Source of the DNA: Bin55 sp965116055
GTDB taxonomy: Bacteria; Pseudomonadota; Gammaproteobacteria; Pseudomonadales; Azotimanducaceae
DNA length: 64,000 bases
Reading direction: 5' to 3'
NCBI GenBank assembly: GCA_965116055.1
Contig: OZ220466.1
Coordinates: 372,001 to 436,000 of the forward strand
Below the pieces are notes generated by a model. That model did no database searches. It was not told the DNA's origin and was given only the letters and a program-made list of their open reading frames with translations. This document shows positions 1 through 7,547 of this stretch, one piece after another. Position 1 is the stretch's first letter. The number at the start of each line of letters is the position of its first letter. The position numbers were made by a program, and so were the translations under genes.

Positions 1-1572
1 GGAAACGCCAGCTTGCGCCAAGGCCGCGTCAAGCAATCGCTGCCCCGATTTAAGCGCTAACGAATCGCTGCGCCTGTCCAGTTGTCGCTTGATCGCGGTC
101 CGCGCTCGCGGCGTCACGGCGTAATCAAGCCACCCCGGGCTCGGTAACGAATTTTTGGCGGTTTGAATTTTGACCGTTTGACCGGTTTCAAGCGAAGTGG
201 ATAGCGGCGCAGGTTGATTGTCGACGTAACTACCAGTGCATTGGGCGCCTAATGCGGTACTGATGGCGTAAGCGAAGTCAATGACGGTTGCGCCGATGGG
301 TAGATGGATGACATCGCCGTCGGGAGTGTAGACCAGGATGCGATCGCGCAGCAAGTCATGCTTGAATTTCGCGAGAAAGTCGACTGCGTTATCAGCATGA
401 TCCTGAATATCCTCAATCGTGTCGGCGAAGGACTTCATGAGCGCTTTGTTTAACCCCTCTACGCTCGTGTCCAAAGCAAGGGGAGGGATGGTGGTAATGC
501 CGCGATTCGCGAACTCTTCCATTTGGCGCGTGCGAATCTGAACTTTGGTCAGCTTGCCCTGCGGCCCGATCACTTGGGTGTGTAGCGATTGGTAGCCATT
601 GTGTTTGCGGGTGGCGATGTAGTCGTGAAAACCGCGAGTGTTGGGTTTGAATACGTGATGGACAGCGCCTAAGGCCCGGTAACAATCTTCAATGGTATGG
701 GTTAACACGCGGAAATGCAGAAAAGTCATCGCTTCGTCGAATGACATCGCCCCAAATTTCATCTTCCGATAAATCGAGTATAGATGCGGGCTGTGAAAGT
801 CGATTGATGCGTCGAGCCCAATGGCGTTGAAGTGCGCTTGGACCCGACTTGTCACCAGGCGGATGTTGTCTTGATGGGCTTTGTGAAAACGATCGACTGC
901 ATACGTAATGTGATCCGATCGGAAAGAGTTCTTGGCGGCGAACGCTAAGTCTTCGAGTTCGTTTTTGACGATATAGATACCTAATCGCTCAGCGATAGGC
1001 GCATAGATTTCAAGCGTTTCGGTGGCGATGGCGAGACGGCGGTCTTTGTCGACTACCGCGAGCGTCCGCATATTGTGAAGCCGATCCGCTAGCTTCACAA
1101 CGATCACCCGTGGATCTTTGACGGTTGCGAGCGCGATGTTTTGAATATTAGTTGCGTGAAATTCCTGTAGAGGTGAGATTTCAGCTAATTTAGTTACGCC
1201 GTCAACAATATTTGCGACCGTTAACCCAAAACGCGTTTCAAGCGTCTCCTTGGTGACGTTGCAGTCTTCGATGACATCGTGCAGCACGCCAGCTATCACG
1301 GATTCATGGTCGGCTTCGAGCTCGGCCAGAATGCCAGCAACGGCGAGCGGATGGGTTATGTACGAGTGCCCTGTTTTTCGAGTTTGCCCTTTATGCGCTC
1401 GCTCGGCATATTTACACGCTTCGCGAACTTCGGCGATTTGTTGCGGTGTAAGGTACCGCAGTTTAGAGATTAGATCGGATAGTTCGAAAGGTGCGGCGCG
1501 CGCATCCGATCGGGCTTGTTCGGCGAGGACGCCGACAAAGAACGAACTATTCCCCGGCCGATTTTGTGCCAT
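1..1572 (-). CDS. spoT: bifunctional (p)ppGpp synthetase/hydrolase SpoT, 3' end outside window
   Basis: RelA/SpoT family enzyme that makes and degrades the stringent-response alarmone (p)ppGpp in the cytosol. About 524 codons are visible, starting at an ATG at 1572 (MAQNRPGNSS). The HD hydrolase domain is recognisable from residues ~45-200, with the HD pair at residues 98-99 (VLHDVIED); the synthetase domain carries RGFHDYIATRKHNGYQSLHT-like sequence, and a TGS domain follows (RILVYTPDGDVIHLPIGAT). The window ends soon after the TGS, so the C-terminal helical and ACT domains are not seen. The start overlaps the end of rpoZ by 26 bp, the same rpoZ-spoT coupling known in enterobacteria. An intact HD site and an intact synthetase signature favour the bifunctional SpoT type over a RelA type. 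Partial at the window edge, not truncated biologically as far as can be seen. Confidence 0.95.
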   Translation of the reverse strand, partial: MAQNRPGNSSFFVGVLAEQARSDARAAPFELSDLISKLRYLTPQQIAEVREACKYAERAHKGQTRKTGHSYITHPLAVAGILAELEADHESVIAGVLHDVIEDCNVTKETLETRFGLTVANIVDGVTKLAEISPLQEFHATNIQNIALATVKDPRVIVVKLADRLHNMRTLAVVDKDRRLAIATETLEIYAPIAERLGIYIVKNELEDLAFAAKNSFRSDHITYAVDRFHKAHQDNIRLVTSRVQAHFNAIGLDASIDFHSPHLYSIYRKMKFGAMSFDEAMTFLHFRVLTHTIEDCYRALGAVHHVFKPNTRGFHDYIATRKHNGYQSLHTQVIGPQGKLTKVQIRTRQMEEFANRGITTIPPLALDTSVEGLNKALMKSFADTIEDIQDHADNAVDFLAKFKHDLLRDRILVYTPDGDVIHLPIGATVIDFAYAISTALGAQCTGSYVDNQPAPLSTSLETGQTVKIQTAKNSLPSPGWLDYAVTPRARTAIKRQLDRRSDSLALKSGQRLLDAALAQAGVS

Positions 1573-1816
1573 CCTGGGGTTCTGCGTCGGCTTCAGTTAC
1601 GGTATCGGGATCTGTAAGGTTGTCGAGAATGCCGCCCACCTTCATGCCAGCAGCTATTTCGCGTAATGCGACCACCGTCCACTTGTCGTTTTCAGGGTCT
1701 ACTTGTGGACGGGCGTTATAAAGATAGAATTGATGGGCGCGCTCAGCTGCTAATGTAACCAGCTGGAAGCGGTTTTCTACATGTTCGAGGCAGTCTTCGA
1801 CTGTGATCCGGGCCAT
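1547..1816 (-). CDS. rpoZ: DNA-directed RNA polymerase omega subunit
   Basis: Small accessory subunit that helps RNA polymerase assembly. The 89-residue protein begins MARITVEDCLEHVENRFQLV and contains the family-typical stretch LAAERAHQFY and the conserved WTVVALREIAAG region. Length matches the usual 80-95 residues. It is the first gene of a minus-strand pair with spoT; its stop (1547-1549) lies inside the spoT start region. In enterobacteria gmk precedes rpoZ; here the upstream neighbour is instead a divergent TolC-family gene, leaving a 150-bp shared upstream region. Confidence 0.95.
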   Translation of the reverse strand: MARITVEDCLEHVENRFQLVTLAAERAHQFYLYNARPQVDPENDKWTVVALREIAAGMKVGGILDNLTDPDTVTEADAEPQDGTKSAGE

Positions 1817-1970
1817 ATTGTGTTTGACGCAAGGACGGCACGGAATTTTAACGATTTCCTGCGATACTTAGGGTACAGGTTTCTGTCTAATGAGCGAACG
1901 CAGCCGTCTTCAACGGCGCCCTGCGAAAAATTCGGATTCTGCCGGAGTTAGAAATGGAGCAACCTTGTTG

Positions 1971-3335
1971 ATGAAAAAGATGATCGCCTGCCTATGCATA
2001 CTTGGGTGTGGGACGGCACTCGCGGTGGATCTAGAGCAGGCTTATCAAGATGCGTTAGCAAACGATCCTGTGCTGGCAGGCGCGATTGCCGGGAATAAGA
2101 TTTCGCGCGAGAATTTGTGGTCCGGCATTAGCGTTTTATTACCGAGCGTGAACGCTAGCATCAATCGAGGTCGTAGCGACTTTGAACGTGGCCGCGGCGG
2201 TGGTGACTTGCCATTCGTGCTTGCGGAGGGCGAGTCGGAAAATAAAGGATGGAGCGTCAGCCTTAATCAAGCGATCTTCGACGCCGGTGCGATATTTCAG
2301 TTTTTAGCCATTCGCGATCAGATCAAGGCCGCTGATTGGAATTTAATCTCAACTGAACAGGCACTTGTTTTGCGCGTGGCGCAAGCCTATCTCGCGGTCT
2401 TACAGGCACAGGACAATTTAGAGTCGAGCCTTGCCGCGGAAGAGGCGGTGCAGCGGCAATTAGAGCAAGTTCAGCAACGATTCGATGTCGGTTTGGTTGC
2501 CATCACTGATGTACTAGACGCTACCGCAAGCTACGATCTCGCTGTGGTAGATAGACTGTCGGCACGCAGCAATCACGGCATTTTCTTCGAGTCTTTACGG
2601 ACAGTCACCGGGGTGAATTACCAAGAATTAGGTAAACTGAAGGACGATTTGCCCATCGAAAGCCCTGAACCGGCGGATGAGGAAGAATGGGTTCGGGCGG
2701 CTATGACGGGCAATCCGCAAATCCAGGTAGCCAAAGCGCAATGGGATGCTTCGAAGAATTCTCGGTCAGCCTCGTTGAGTTACCTGGTGCCGTCAATTCG
2801 CCTATCGGCGTCAAAGCGTTACAGCGAAGATCCGTTATCGGTATTCACCGACCAGTCAACGACCACTGGCTTCAGCATTAGCGCGAGCGTACCCTTATTC
2901 ACTGGAGGTCGCAATATCTCTCAGGCGCGGACATCAGCATGGCGAACTGAACAGGCAAAACAGAACTATATTCAATCGCAGCTCACAGTGGCACGTGATA
3001 CGCGTAATTACTTTCGTTTAGTACAGCGAGATGTCGATCGCGTGAGCGCTCGATATAAGTCGATTCAATCCAGCCAAGCGTCATTGGAAGCAACACAGAC
3101 TGGCTACGAAGTCGGTACGCGCAACATCGTTGAGGTGCTGCAAAAGCAGCAACAGTTGTATCAGGCGATCTTTGCTTATGCGACATCGCGTTACACGTAT
3201 ATTTTGAACGGCTTACGGTTAAAACAGACGGTTGGGTCGCTGTCAGCTGAAGATCTACAGCAGTTGAATAAATTCATTGATCCTGACGATACTGTTACCA
3301 AAATCACTTCGGCGAGTGGCAGGTCAGCTAACTAA
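1971..3335 (+). CDS. TolC family outer membrane efflux/secretion channel
   Basis: Outer membrane factor of the TolC type, the trimeric exit duct for tripartite efflux pumps or type I secretion. I take the ATG at 1971 as start because it gives a typical signal peptide (MKKMIACLCILGCGTALA) followed directly by DLEQAYQDALANDP, the classic mature N-terminus of TolC homologues; an open frame extends upstream to 1890 but adds an uncharged-poor, unlikely leader. GGAG at 1956-1959 is a somewhat distant ribosome site. Two repeated outer membrane efflux halves are seen, the second with the usual NISQARTSAWRTEQAKQNY and GTRNIVEVLQKQQQLYQA sequence. About 454 residues, normal for the family. No membrane-fusion or pump gene is adjacent, so the partner pump is unknown. 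It runs convergently into waaA with an 8-bp overlap. Confidence 0.92.
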   Translation: MKKMIACLCILGCGTALAVDLEQAYQDALANDPVLAGAIAGNKISRENLWSGISVLLPSVNASINRGRSDFERGRGGGDLPFVLAEGESENKGWSVSLNQAIFDAGAIFQFLAIRDQIKAADWNLISTEQALVLRVAQAYLAVLQAQDNLESSLAAEEAVQRQLEQVQQRFDVGLVAITDVLDATASYDLAVVDRLSARSNHGIFFESLRTVTGVNYQELGKLKDDLPIESPEPADEEEWVRAAMTGNPQIQVAKAQWDASKNSRSASLSYLVPSIRLSASKRYSEDPLSVFTDQSTTTGFSISASVPLFTGGRNISQARTSAWRTEQAKQNYIQSQLTVARDTRNYFRLVQRDVDRVSARYKSIQSSQASLEATQTGYEVGTRNIVEVLQKQQQLYQAIFAYATSRYTYILNGLRLKQTVGSLSAEDLQQLNKFIDPDDTVTKITSASGRSAN

Positions 3336-4593
3336 GCATCGCCAGCCAGTCGTGTAGAATCTCGAATTGGCGCCGGGTGGCGCCTTGATTCATTTCTATC
3401 ACGCGACGCGCTGCCTCGCCTTGTCGTTGGCGTCGCGGTGCGTCGTCGAACAAAGTAAGCACTTCCGCAGCAAGTTCGGTGCTGTTCTGCACCGTTTTCA
3501 TGCATCTGGCGTCGCTGAACCGCTTACACACTTCCTCAAAATTCATTCGATCGGGCCCCATGAGCATGGGTATACCAAAAATTGCAGCTTCTACTGGATT
3601 GTGACCGCCAGTTCCTTGCAGGCTGCCACCTATGAAAGCTACATCCACCGCACCGTACATTTCGAGCAAGATGCCCATTTGATCAATGATCATGACCTGC
3701 GTGGCATCGGTCCTGGTTGAGAGTGTTGCAACGGATAGCGCACGCGCTTGCGCTAACGCTTGGATATTTGGAGCTCGATGCGGATGACGTGGTACGACGA
3801 TGAGCATCGAATCGGGATGCTTCTCAAGAACCTGTACATGAGCGTCTAGTGCAATCTTTTCTTCGCCAGGGTGGGTACTTGCTGCAATCCAACGAACACT
3901 GGACTCGCGCCATTGTTCGCGATGTTGGACGGCGCGCTTACGCGTCGCTTCGTCAATTTCGAGGTCGAACTTCACGTTCCCGGTTGTTCGCATGCGTTCG
4001 CGGGGAAAACCGAGCGCTATAAAGCGCTCAGCGGTATCCTCGTACTGAGAGATGATCAAGCTAATATGATCAAGCATTCGTTTGGTTAGCGATTGCGCGA
4101 GCGCATACCGACGAGCCGAGCGAACGCTCAAGCGGGCATTGACCAATATCACTTCGATGTTGTTTTGGCGGGTTACGTGAATGAGGTTAGGCCACAGTTC
4201 CGTTTCCATCAGCACTAATGCTCGCGGTTGTACGCTTCGGATAAATCGACGAAGGCAGCGCACGGCGTCGAAAGGCATATAACAGTGATTCACGTGATCG
4301 CCGAATCGTCGTTCGACTTCTGCGGATCCAGCTGGTGTCGTGGTGGTGATCAATATCGGTAGCTCGGGTATTTGATGCAGTAGTTGGCGTATTAACGATT
4401 CCGAGGCGATGACTTCGCCGACTGACACTGCATGAATCCACAAGGGCCCGCGAATCGCGTTAGTCGCTGTGTACCCAAATCGTTCTTTGATACGCCGTCG
4501 ATAAGCAGGTTCGCGTCTGGACCGCCTTAAGAGATTCAACGTCGCGATGAACGGCAATAGCGAGGAAAGCGCTCGGTAGAGGAAGTACAACAT
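3328..4593 (-). CDS. waaA: 3-deoxy-D-manno-octulosonic acid (Kdo) transferase
   Basis: Transfers Kdo from CMP-Kdo to lipid IVA, an early inner-core step of lipopolysaccharide synthesis at the inner membrane. The 421-residue length is normal. An N-terminal hydrophobic anchor (MLYFLYRALSSLLPF) precedes the glycosyltransferase N domain; LWIHAVSVGE places the expected catalytic glutamate at residue 60, as in characterised enzymes. The C-terminal half has the GT-B donor-site features FIGGSLQGTGGHNPVEAA and MGPDRMNFEE. The gene converges with the TolC-family gene, overlapping its last 8 bp. No other LPS genes are near. Confidence 0.95.
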   Translation of the reverse strand: MLYFLYRALSSLLPFIATLNLLRRSRREPAYRRRIKERFGYTATNAIRGPLWIHAVSVGEVIASESLIRQLLHQIPELPILITTTTPAGSAEVERRFGDHVNHCYMPFDAVRCLRRFIRSVQPRALVLMETELWPNLIHVTRQNNIEVILVNARLSVRSARRYALAQSLTKRMLDHISLIISQYEDTAERFIALGFPRERMRTTGNVKFDLEIDEATRKRAVQHREQWRESSVRWIAASTHPGEEKIALDAHVQVLEKHPDSMLIVVPRHPHRAPNIQALAQARALSVATLSTRTDATQVMIIDQMGILLEMYGAVDVAFIGGSLQGTGGHNPVEAAIFGIPMLMGPDRMNFEEVCKRFSDARCMKTVQNSTELAAEVLTLFDDAPRRQRQGEAARRVIEMNQGATRRQFEILHDWLAMLS

Positions 4594-4618
4594 GCTAGAG
4601 ATGATTGGCTACATAGGC

Positions 4619-4646
4619 CTTGAAAAACGCCACAGCGACCTTATGT
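4619..4646 (+). promoter_or_regulatory. candidate sigma-32 (heat shock) promoter of hsp20
   Basis: CTTGAAA at 4619-4625 matches the sigma-32 -35 consensus exactly; 13 nt downstream CCTTATGT at 4639-4646 matches six of eight positions of CCCCATNT. It sits about 48 nt ahead of the hsp20 ATG, a natural place for its promoter. Match by eye only. Confidence 0.5.
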
Positions 4647-4693
4647 AACAAGTATGAAGTGGTTAACACACATAACTAAAGGAGCAGGAAATC

Positions 4694-5128
4694 ATGTCTA
4701 TCGTACAACTAAACCCTTGGCAATCACTCGGTGGCGTCTCTGAACAGCTGCACGCACTACTGCACGATTCGCTGTCTAACAAGCAGGACCGCAATCGGTG
4801 GCGACCTGCGCTCGACATCATTGAGAGTGAAGATGCCTATACGATTTCGTTGGATGTCCCTGGTGTGCCGAGCGAAAATATTGAGATCACTCTTGAAGAC
4901 GAGCTGCTGAAAATTAAAGGGTCGCGAACGATTGAACGCGTGACGAACGAATCTGATCATGGCTACCGTAGCATTGAGCGCGTGACTGGTGAGTTTCAAC
5001 GTGCAGTTCGGCTACCGCCGCAAGCAAACAGGGATAGCGTAACAGCGGTATCGAAAGACGGCGTACTAACGATCACCGTCAAAAAAGCGGAAGAGCTTTT
5101 ACCGAAGCGAATCGAAGTGCGGTCGTAA
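4694..5128 (+). CDS. small heat shock protein, Hsp20/alpha-crystallin family
   Basis: ATP-independent holdase chaperone that binds unfolding proteins during heat stress. The 144-residue protein has a short N-terminal arm (MSIVQLNPWQSLGG), then an alpha-crystallin domain from about residue 38 (RPALDIIESEDAYTISLDVPGV) to 135, with the family-typical SIERVTGEFQRAVRLP and DGVLTITVKK strands, and a C-terminal RIEV that can serve as the I-X-I/V oligomerisation motif. AAAGGAG at 4678-4684 is a strong ribosome site. Expression is probably heat-shock controlled given the promoter-like sequence upstream. Close to IbpA/HspA types; the exact symbol is not assigned. Confidence 0.93.
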   Translation: MSIVQLNPWQSLGGVSEQLHALLHDSLSNKQDRNRWRPALDIIESEDAYTISLDVPGVPSENIEITLEDELLKIKGSRTIERVTNESDHGYRSIERVTGEFQRAVRLPPQANRDSVTAVSKDGVLTITVKKAEELLPKRIEVRS

Positions 5129-5142
5129 TTCCAATCTCTCTA

Positions 5143-5186
5143 AAGGGCGCGTTTGGTATCGTGGATGAGCGATACCTCGCGCCCTT
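5143..5186 (+). terminator. hairpin after hsp20, likely transcription terminator
   Basis: AAGGGCGCG (5143-5151) pairs with CGCGCCCTT (5178-5186), and GGTATCG (5155-5161) with CGATACC (5170-5176), leaving a small internal bulge and an 8-nt loop. It begins 15 nt after the hsp20 stop. There is no T-run after it, so intrinsic termination is uncertain; it may instead protect the 3' end of the mRNA. Confidence 0.5.
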
Positions 5187-5672
5187 GCAACTAACTCACA
5201 ACAATATTTTCGTGTCGTTTTTTCGGGTGAATCGGCGTAAGAAATGAGTGGTGCTGCGATCTTGTTGCGGTAGTTATCGAAAGGATGTTCTGCCGCGGTT
5301 CGTCTCTGTAGCGCGGGGCTTTTTTCGTGCCGTTGATCTTGCTATAAGCCCCTTCTATAGATTGAGATCTCGTGCTTGAACTTAAAAAAAGCCACCTCTC
5401 AAAACCTTCACCCTAGCGGTAGATTAATTGGATTGAGGAGTCTGTCGGAAGAGTACAGAATCTGCTTTTATAGGGAGGTGTATAACCATTGAACTAGGCT
5501 CTTTTCAAAAATTCTTGTTTTCTTGCACTATGTTGAACACGATATAAAACGACGAAAAGCTCAGCATGCCTTTGCAAACTCACTCTATATTCGTGTAATG
5601 CGCCCGAAAGGCCCTTAGGATAGCCTTATTTGACGAAAGTCTAGTTTCATATATTCCCATATTTCATGGGGG
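5187..5672. other. intergenic region without a recognised gene
   Basis: No convincing reading frame on either strand. A second possible hairpin has arms GGGGCTT (5315-5321) and AAGCCCC (5346-5352) separated by 24 nt. The remainder is relatively A/T-rich; nothing else could be assigned. Confidence 0.5.
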
Positions 5673-6476
5673 TTACATCTTACTATAGCGTCCGTAGCAA
5701 TAGGATCGTTCGTATAGTTCGGCAATGACCTCTTTAATATCGTTCTCCTCTCGTAGAACGGATCGTTCAATGTCTTTCACCATCTTGTACGGAATTTCAT
5801 GCAATGCTTCTGCGATCGGTCCGGCAATGGCGGCAAGCGTATCGGCATCGCCTCCGAGCGATATAGCATTGCGTAGCGCATCCCTATAAGATTCCGATTC
5901 GAGTGCACATACGATCGCTTCCGGGACGGTTTTTTGACAAATTTCACTGAAGTAGTAATCTGGTCTAATTTCTTCGACTGTACGCGATAGATCATAGTGA
6001 TAGGTTTTTTCTATGATATGTCGGATAGTTGCTGGATCTTCGTCATGCAAGGCAAGCCAAGTCGCGTGAACGGTGGCGCGTGCGCCCTTTATGCCTTCAG
6101 CATGATCGTGCGTGATCTCAGTTAATCTATCCGATGCCATAAGCGCATCCTCTAGCGCATGCGTCCGATAGTGTAAGGCAACTGGCGAGATGCGCATCGC
6201 AGCGCCATTCCCGCAACTGCCGTACGACTTCTTGTTGCTTTTGTCTATCCACTGGGTGAACATACTGCCGTATCCTCGACCTGGATGGCGTCGACACCAT
6301 TCCCTTAGAGTCTCTGCCGCTGGCAAATTGTGGAGAAGAATATCCGAAATCGCCGCTGTGCATACTGTGTCGTCCGTATAGTCGCAGGGACTCTGGAACA
6401 TTTCGAAAGATTTGGTTTTAATGGGATTAAATTCGTACATTGATCCAGCAATATCGCCAACAACGGCTCCCCACAT
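5673..6476 (-). CDS. ADP-ribosylglycohydrolase (DraG/ARH-like) family protein
   Basis: Member of the ADP-ribosylglycohydrolase fold, magnesium enzymes that remove ADP-ribose from proteins or small molecules. The 267 residues include GDIAGSMYEF near the N-terminus, the metal-binding TDDT at residues 34-37 and GGDADT at 207-212, followed by AIAGPIAEALHEIP; these are the two hallmark metal-site motifs of the family. Whether the target is a protein, nucleic acid or metabolite cannot be told. It stands alone with no ADP-ribosyltransferase next to it. The start ATG at 6476 is followed by the family-typical MWGAVVGDIAGS, so the start is reliable. Confidence 0.9.
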   Translation of the reverse strand: MWGAVVGDIAGSMYEFNPIKTKSFEMFQSPCDYTDDTVCTAAISDILLHNLPAAETLREWCRRHPGRGYGSMFTQWIDKSNKKSYGSCGNGAAMRISPVALHYRTHALEDALMASDRLTEITHDHAEGIKGARATVHATWLALHDEDPATIRHIIEKTYHYDLSRTVEEIRPDYYFSEICQKTVPEAIVCALESESYRDALRNAISLGGDADTLAAIAGPIAEALHEIPYKMVKDIERSVLREENDIKEVIAELYERSYCYGRYSKM

Positions 6477-6692
6477 GACTAATACCTCTATTAATTAGTT
6501 AAACGTAAACAAGCCTTTGGTACATGTCTAAATCCTAACGAACAGCAAGCTAAGGTGCGAGAACGTTAGAACTTGTGTGCCAAGGTTGTCCTACTCTAAG
6601 TAAATGTAATTATTGCAAGCTTTTAGACTTGTGACATAAGTTTCTTCGCCGACTTGCAAGATATGTTCAAAGGTGGTATCCGAATGGGTTGA

Positions 6693-7112
6693 TCAAGCAA
6701 CTTCATCAGTTCCTTTCAGATGTATTGACCCTGATGCCATTGCGACACTAGGTGCCTGCAATGACCTCAAGCAGCTGGTGGAAACCTGCAGTCGCCATCG
6801 CGACTGCACTACCATGGCCGAGTTTGCATAGTTAGCGCCCCATGCGCACACCTTGAGGACGCGCAATCGGATCTGATAGACATCTTGATCATCGTTCCGG
6901 CAGATAAGCCATGGCGCGCCGTATCGCAACCAACCATTCTCAGTGCTCCCGAGGGGCACCATTGTCCATTGTGCTAGCGGATATTGAAGCCAGGCGGGGA
7001 GAATATTCGCAAAGTGATTTGAAAGACTAGCCAGGGCGGGAATCAAGTCCTCGAATAGGACATACTGGCGAGTATTGCGCCTCGTCCAATCCAACCAAAC
7101 GCCCATCCACAC
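6693..7112 (-). CDS. hypothetical protein, doubtful
   Basis: A 139-codon GTG-started open frame (MWMGVWLDWTRRNTRQ). I recognise no domain; the residue mix is Trp- and Leu-rich and there is no clear ribosome site. It lies 31 bp downstream of the small membrane-protein frame at 7144-7461 on the same strand, which is the only contextual support. It could be a chance frame or the remnant of a decayed gene. Confidence 0.25.
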   Translation of the reverse strand: MWMGVWLDWTRRNTRQYVLFEDLIPALASLSNHFANILPAWLQYPLAQWTMVPLGSTENGWLRYGAPWLICRNDDQDVYQIRLRVLKVCAWGANYANSAMVVQSRWRLQVSTSCLRSLQAPSVAMASGSIHLKGTDEVA

Positions 7113-7143
7113 TCGGTGGGTCGGTGCAAGCGTTCAGTAGAAA

Positions 7144-7461
7144 TCAACTCGGGGTAGCACTCTCCCCGCCTAGAAAGCTTAATTTCCTGTAGATCACCAC
7201 TCCGAGATAAATGATAAATGGGAAAGCGCAGATAAGCGCACCTACTACTACAACCACCAGAACCGCCATATACTGATTGAAAAGCAGTACCAAAAGCATT
7301 ACCAATGGGAATACAGTCAACACGAAAAGAAGTTGCAGAATGAGGAACGACACTACCACACGCAGTGCAGTTCGGAGCATCCTAACTAGAACATCTGGCG
7401 GGCCTTGATGCTCATCATCACCATCTGTTACTTTCACATGTATTAGGGATCCTAGTTCCAC
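7144..7461 (-). CDS. small two-span membrane protein of unknown function
   Basis: A 105-residue protein with a short acidic N-terminus (VTDGDDEHQGPPDV) and two long hydrophobic segments, about residues 33-60 (VVVSFLILQLLFVLTVFPL) and 66-90 (MAVLVVVVVGALICAFPFII), then a short basic tail. I know no family match. The start is a GTG at 7461 with AGGA about 10 nt upstream. Membrane location is inferred from hydrophobicity only. The strong two-segment pattern makes it more credible than the neighbouring 139-codon frame. Confidence 0.45.
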   Translation of the reverse strand: MELGSLIHVKVTDGDDEHQGPPDVLVRMLRTALRVVVSFLILQLLFVLTVFPLVMLLVLLFNQYMAVLVVVVVGALICAFPFIIYLGVVIYRKLSFLGGESATPS

Positions 7462-7547
7462 TTGAAAATGGTCCTATCCAGACTCCACACATAACCCGAA
7501 TCCTCTCGTCTTCATCTTTCGGATCATCATGCACCCGATTATGTGAT

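Noticed and set aside
1250..1721. Three plus-strand frames over spoT (up to 138 codons)
   Set aside because: Antisense to the well-supported spoT; no ribosome site or known domain.
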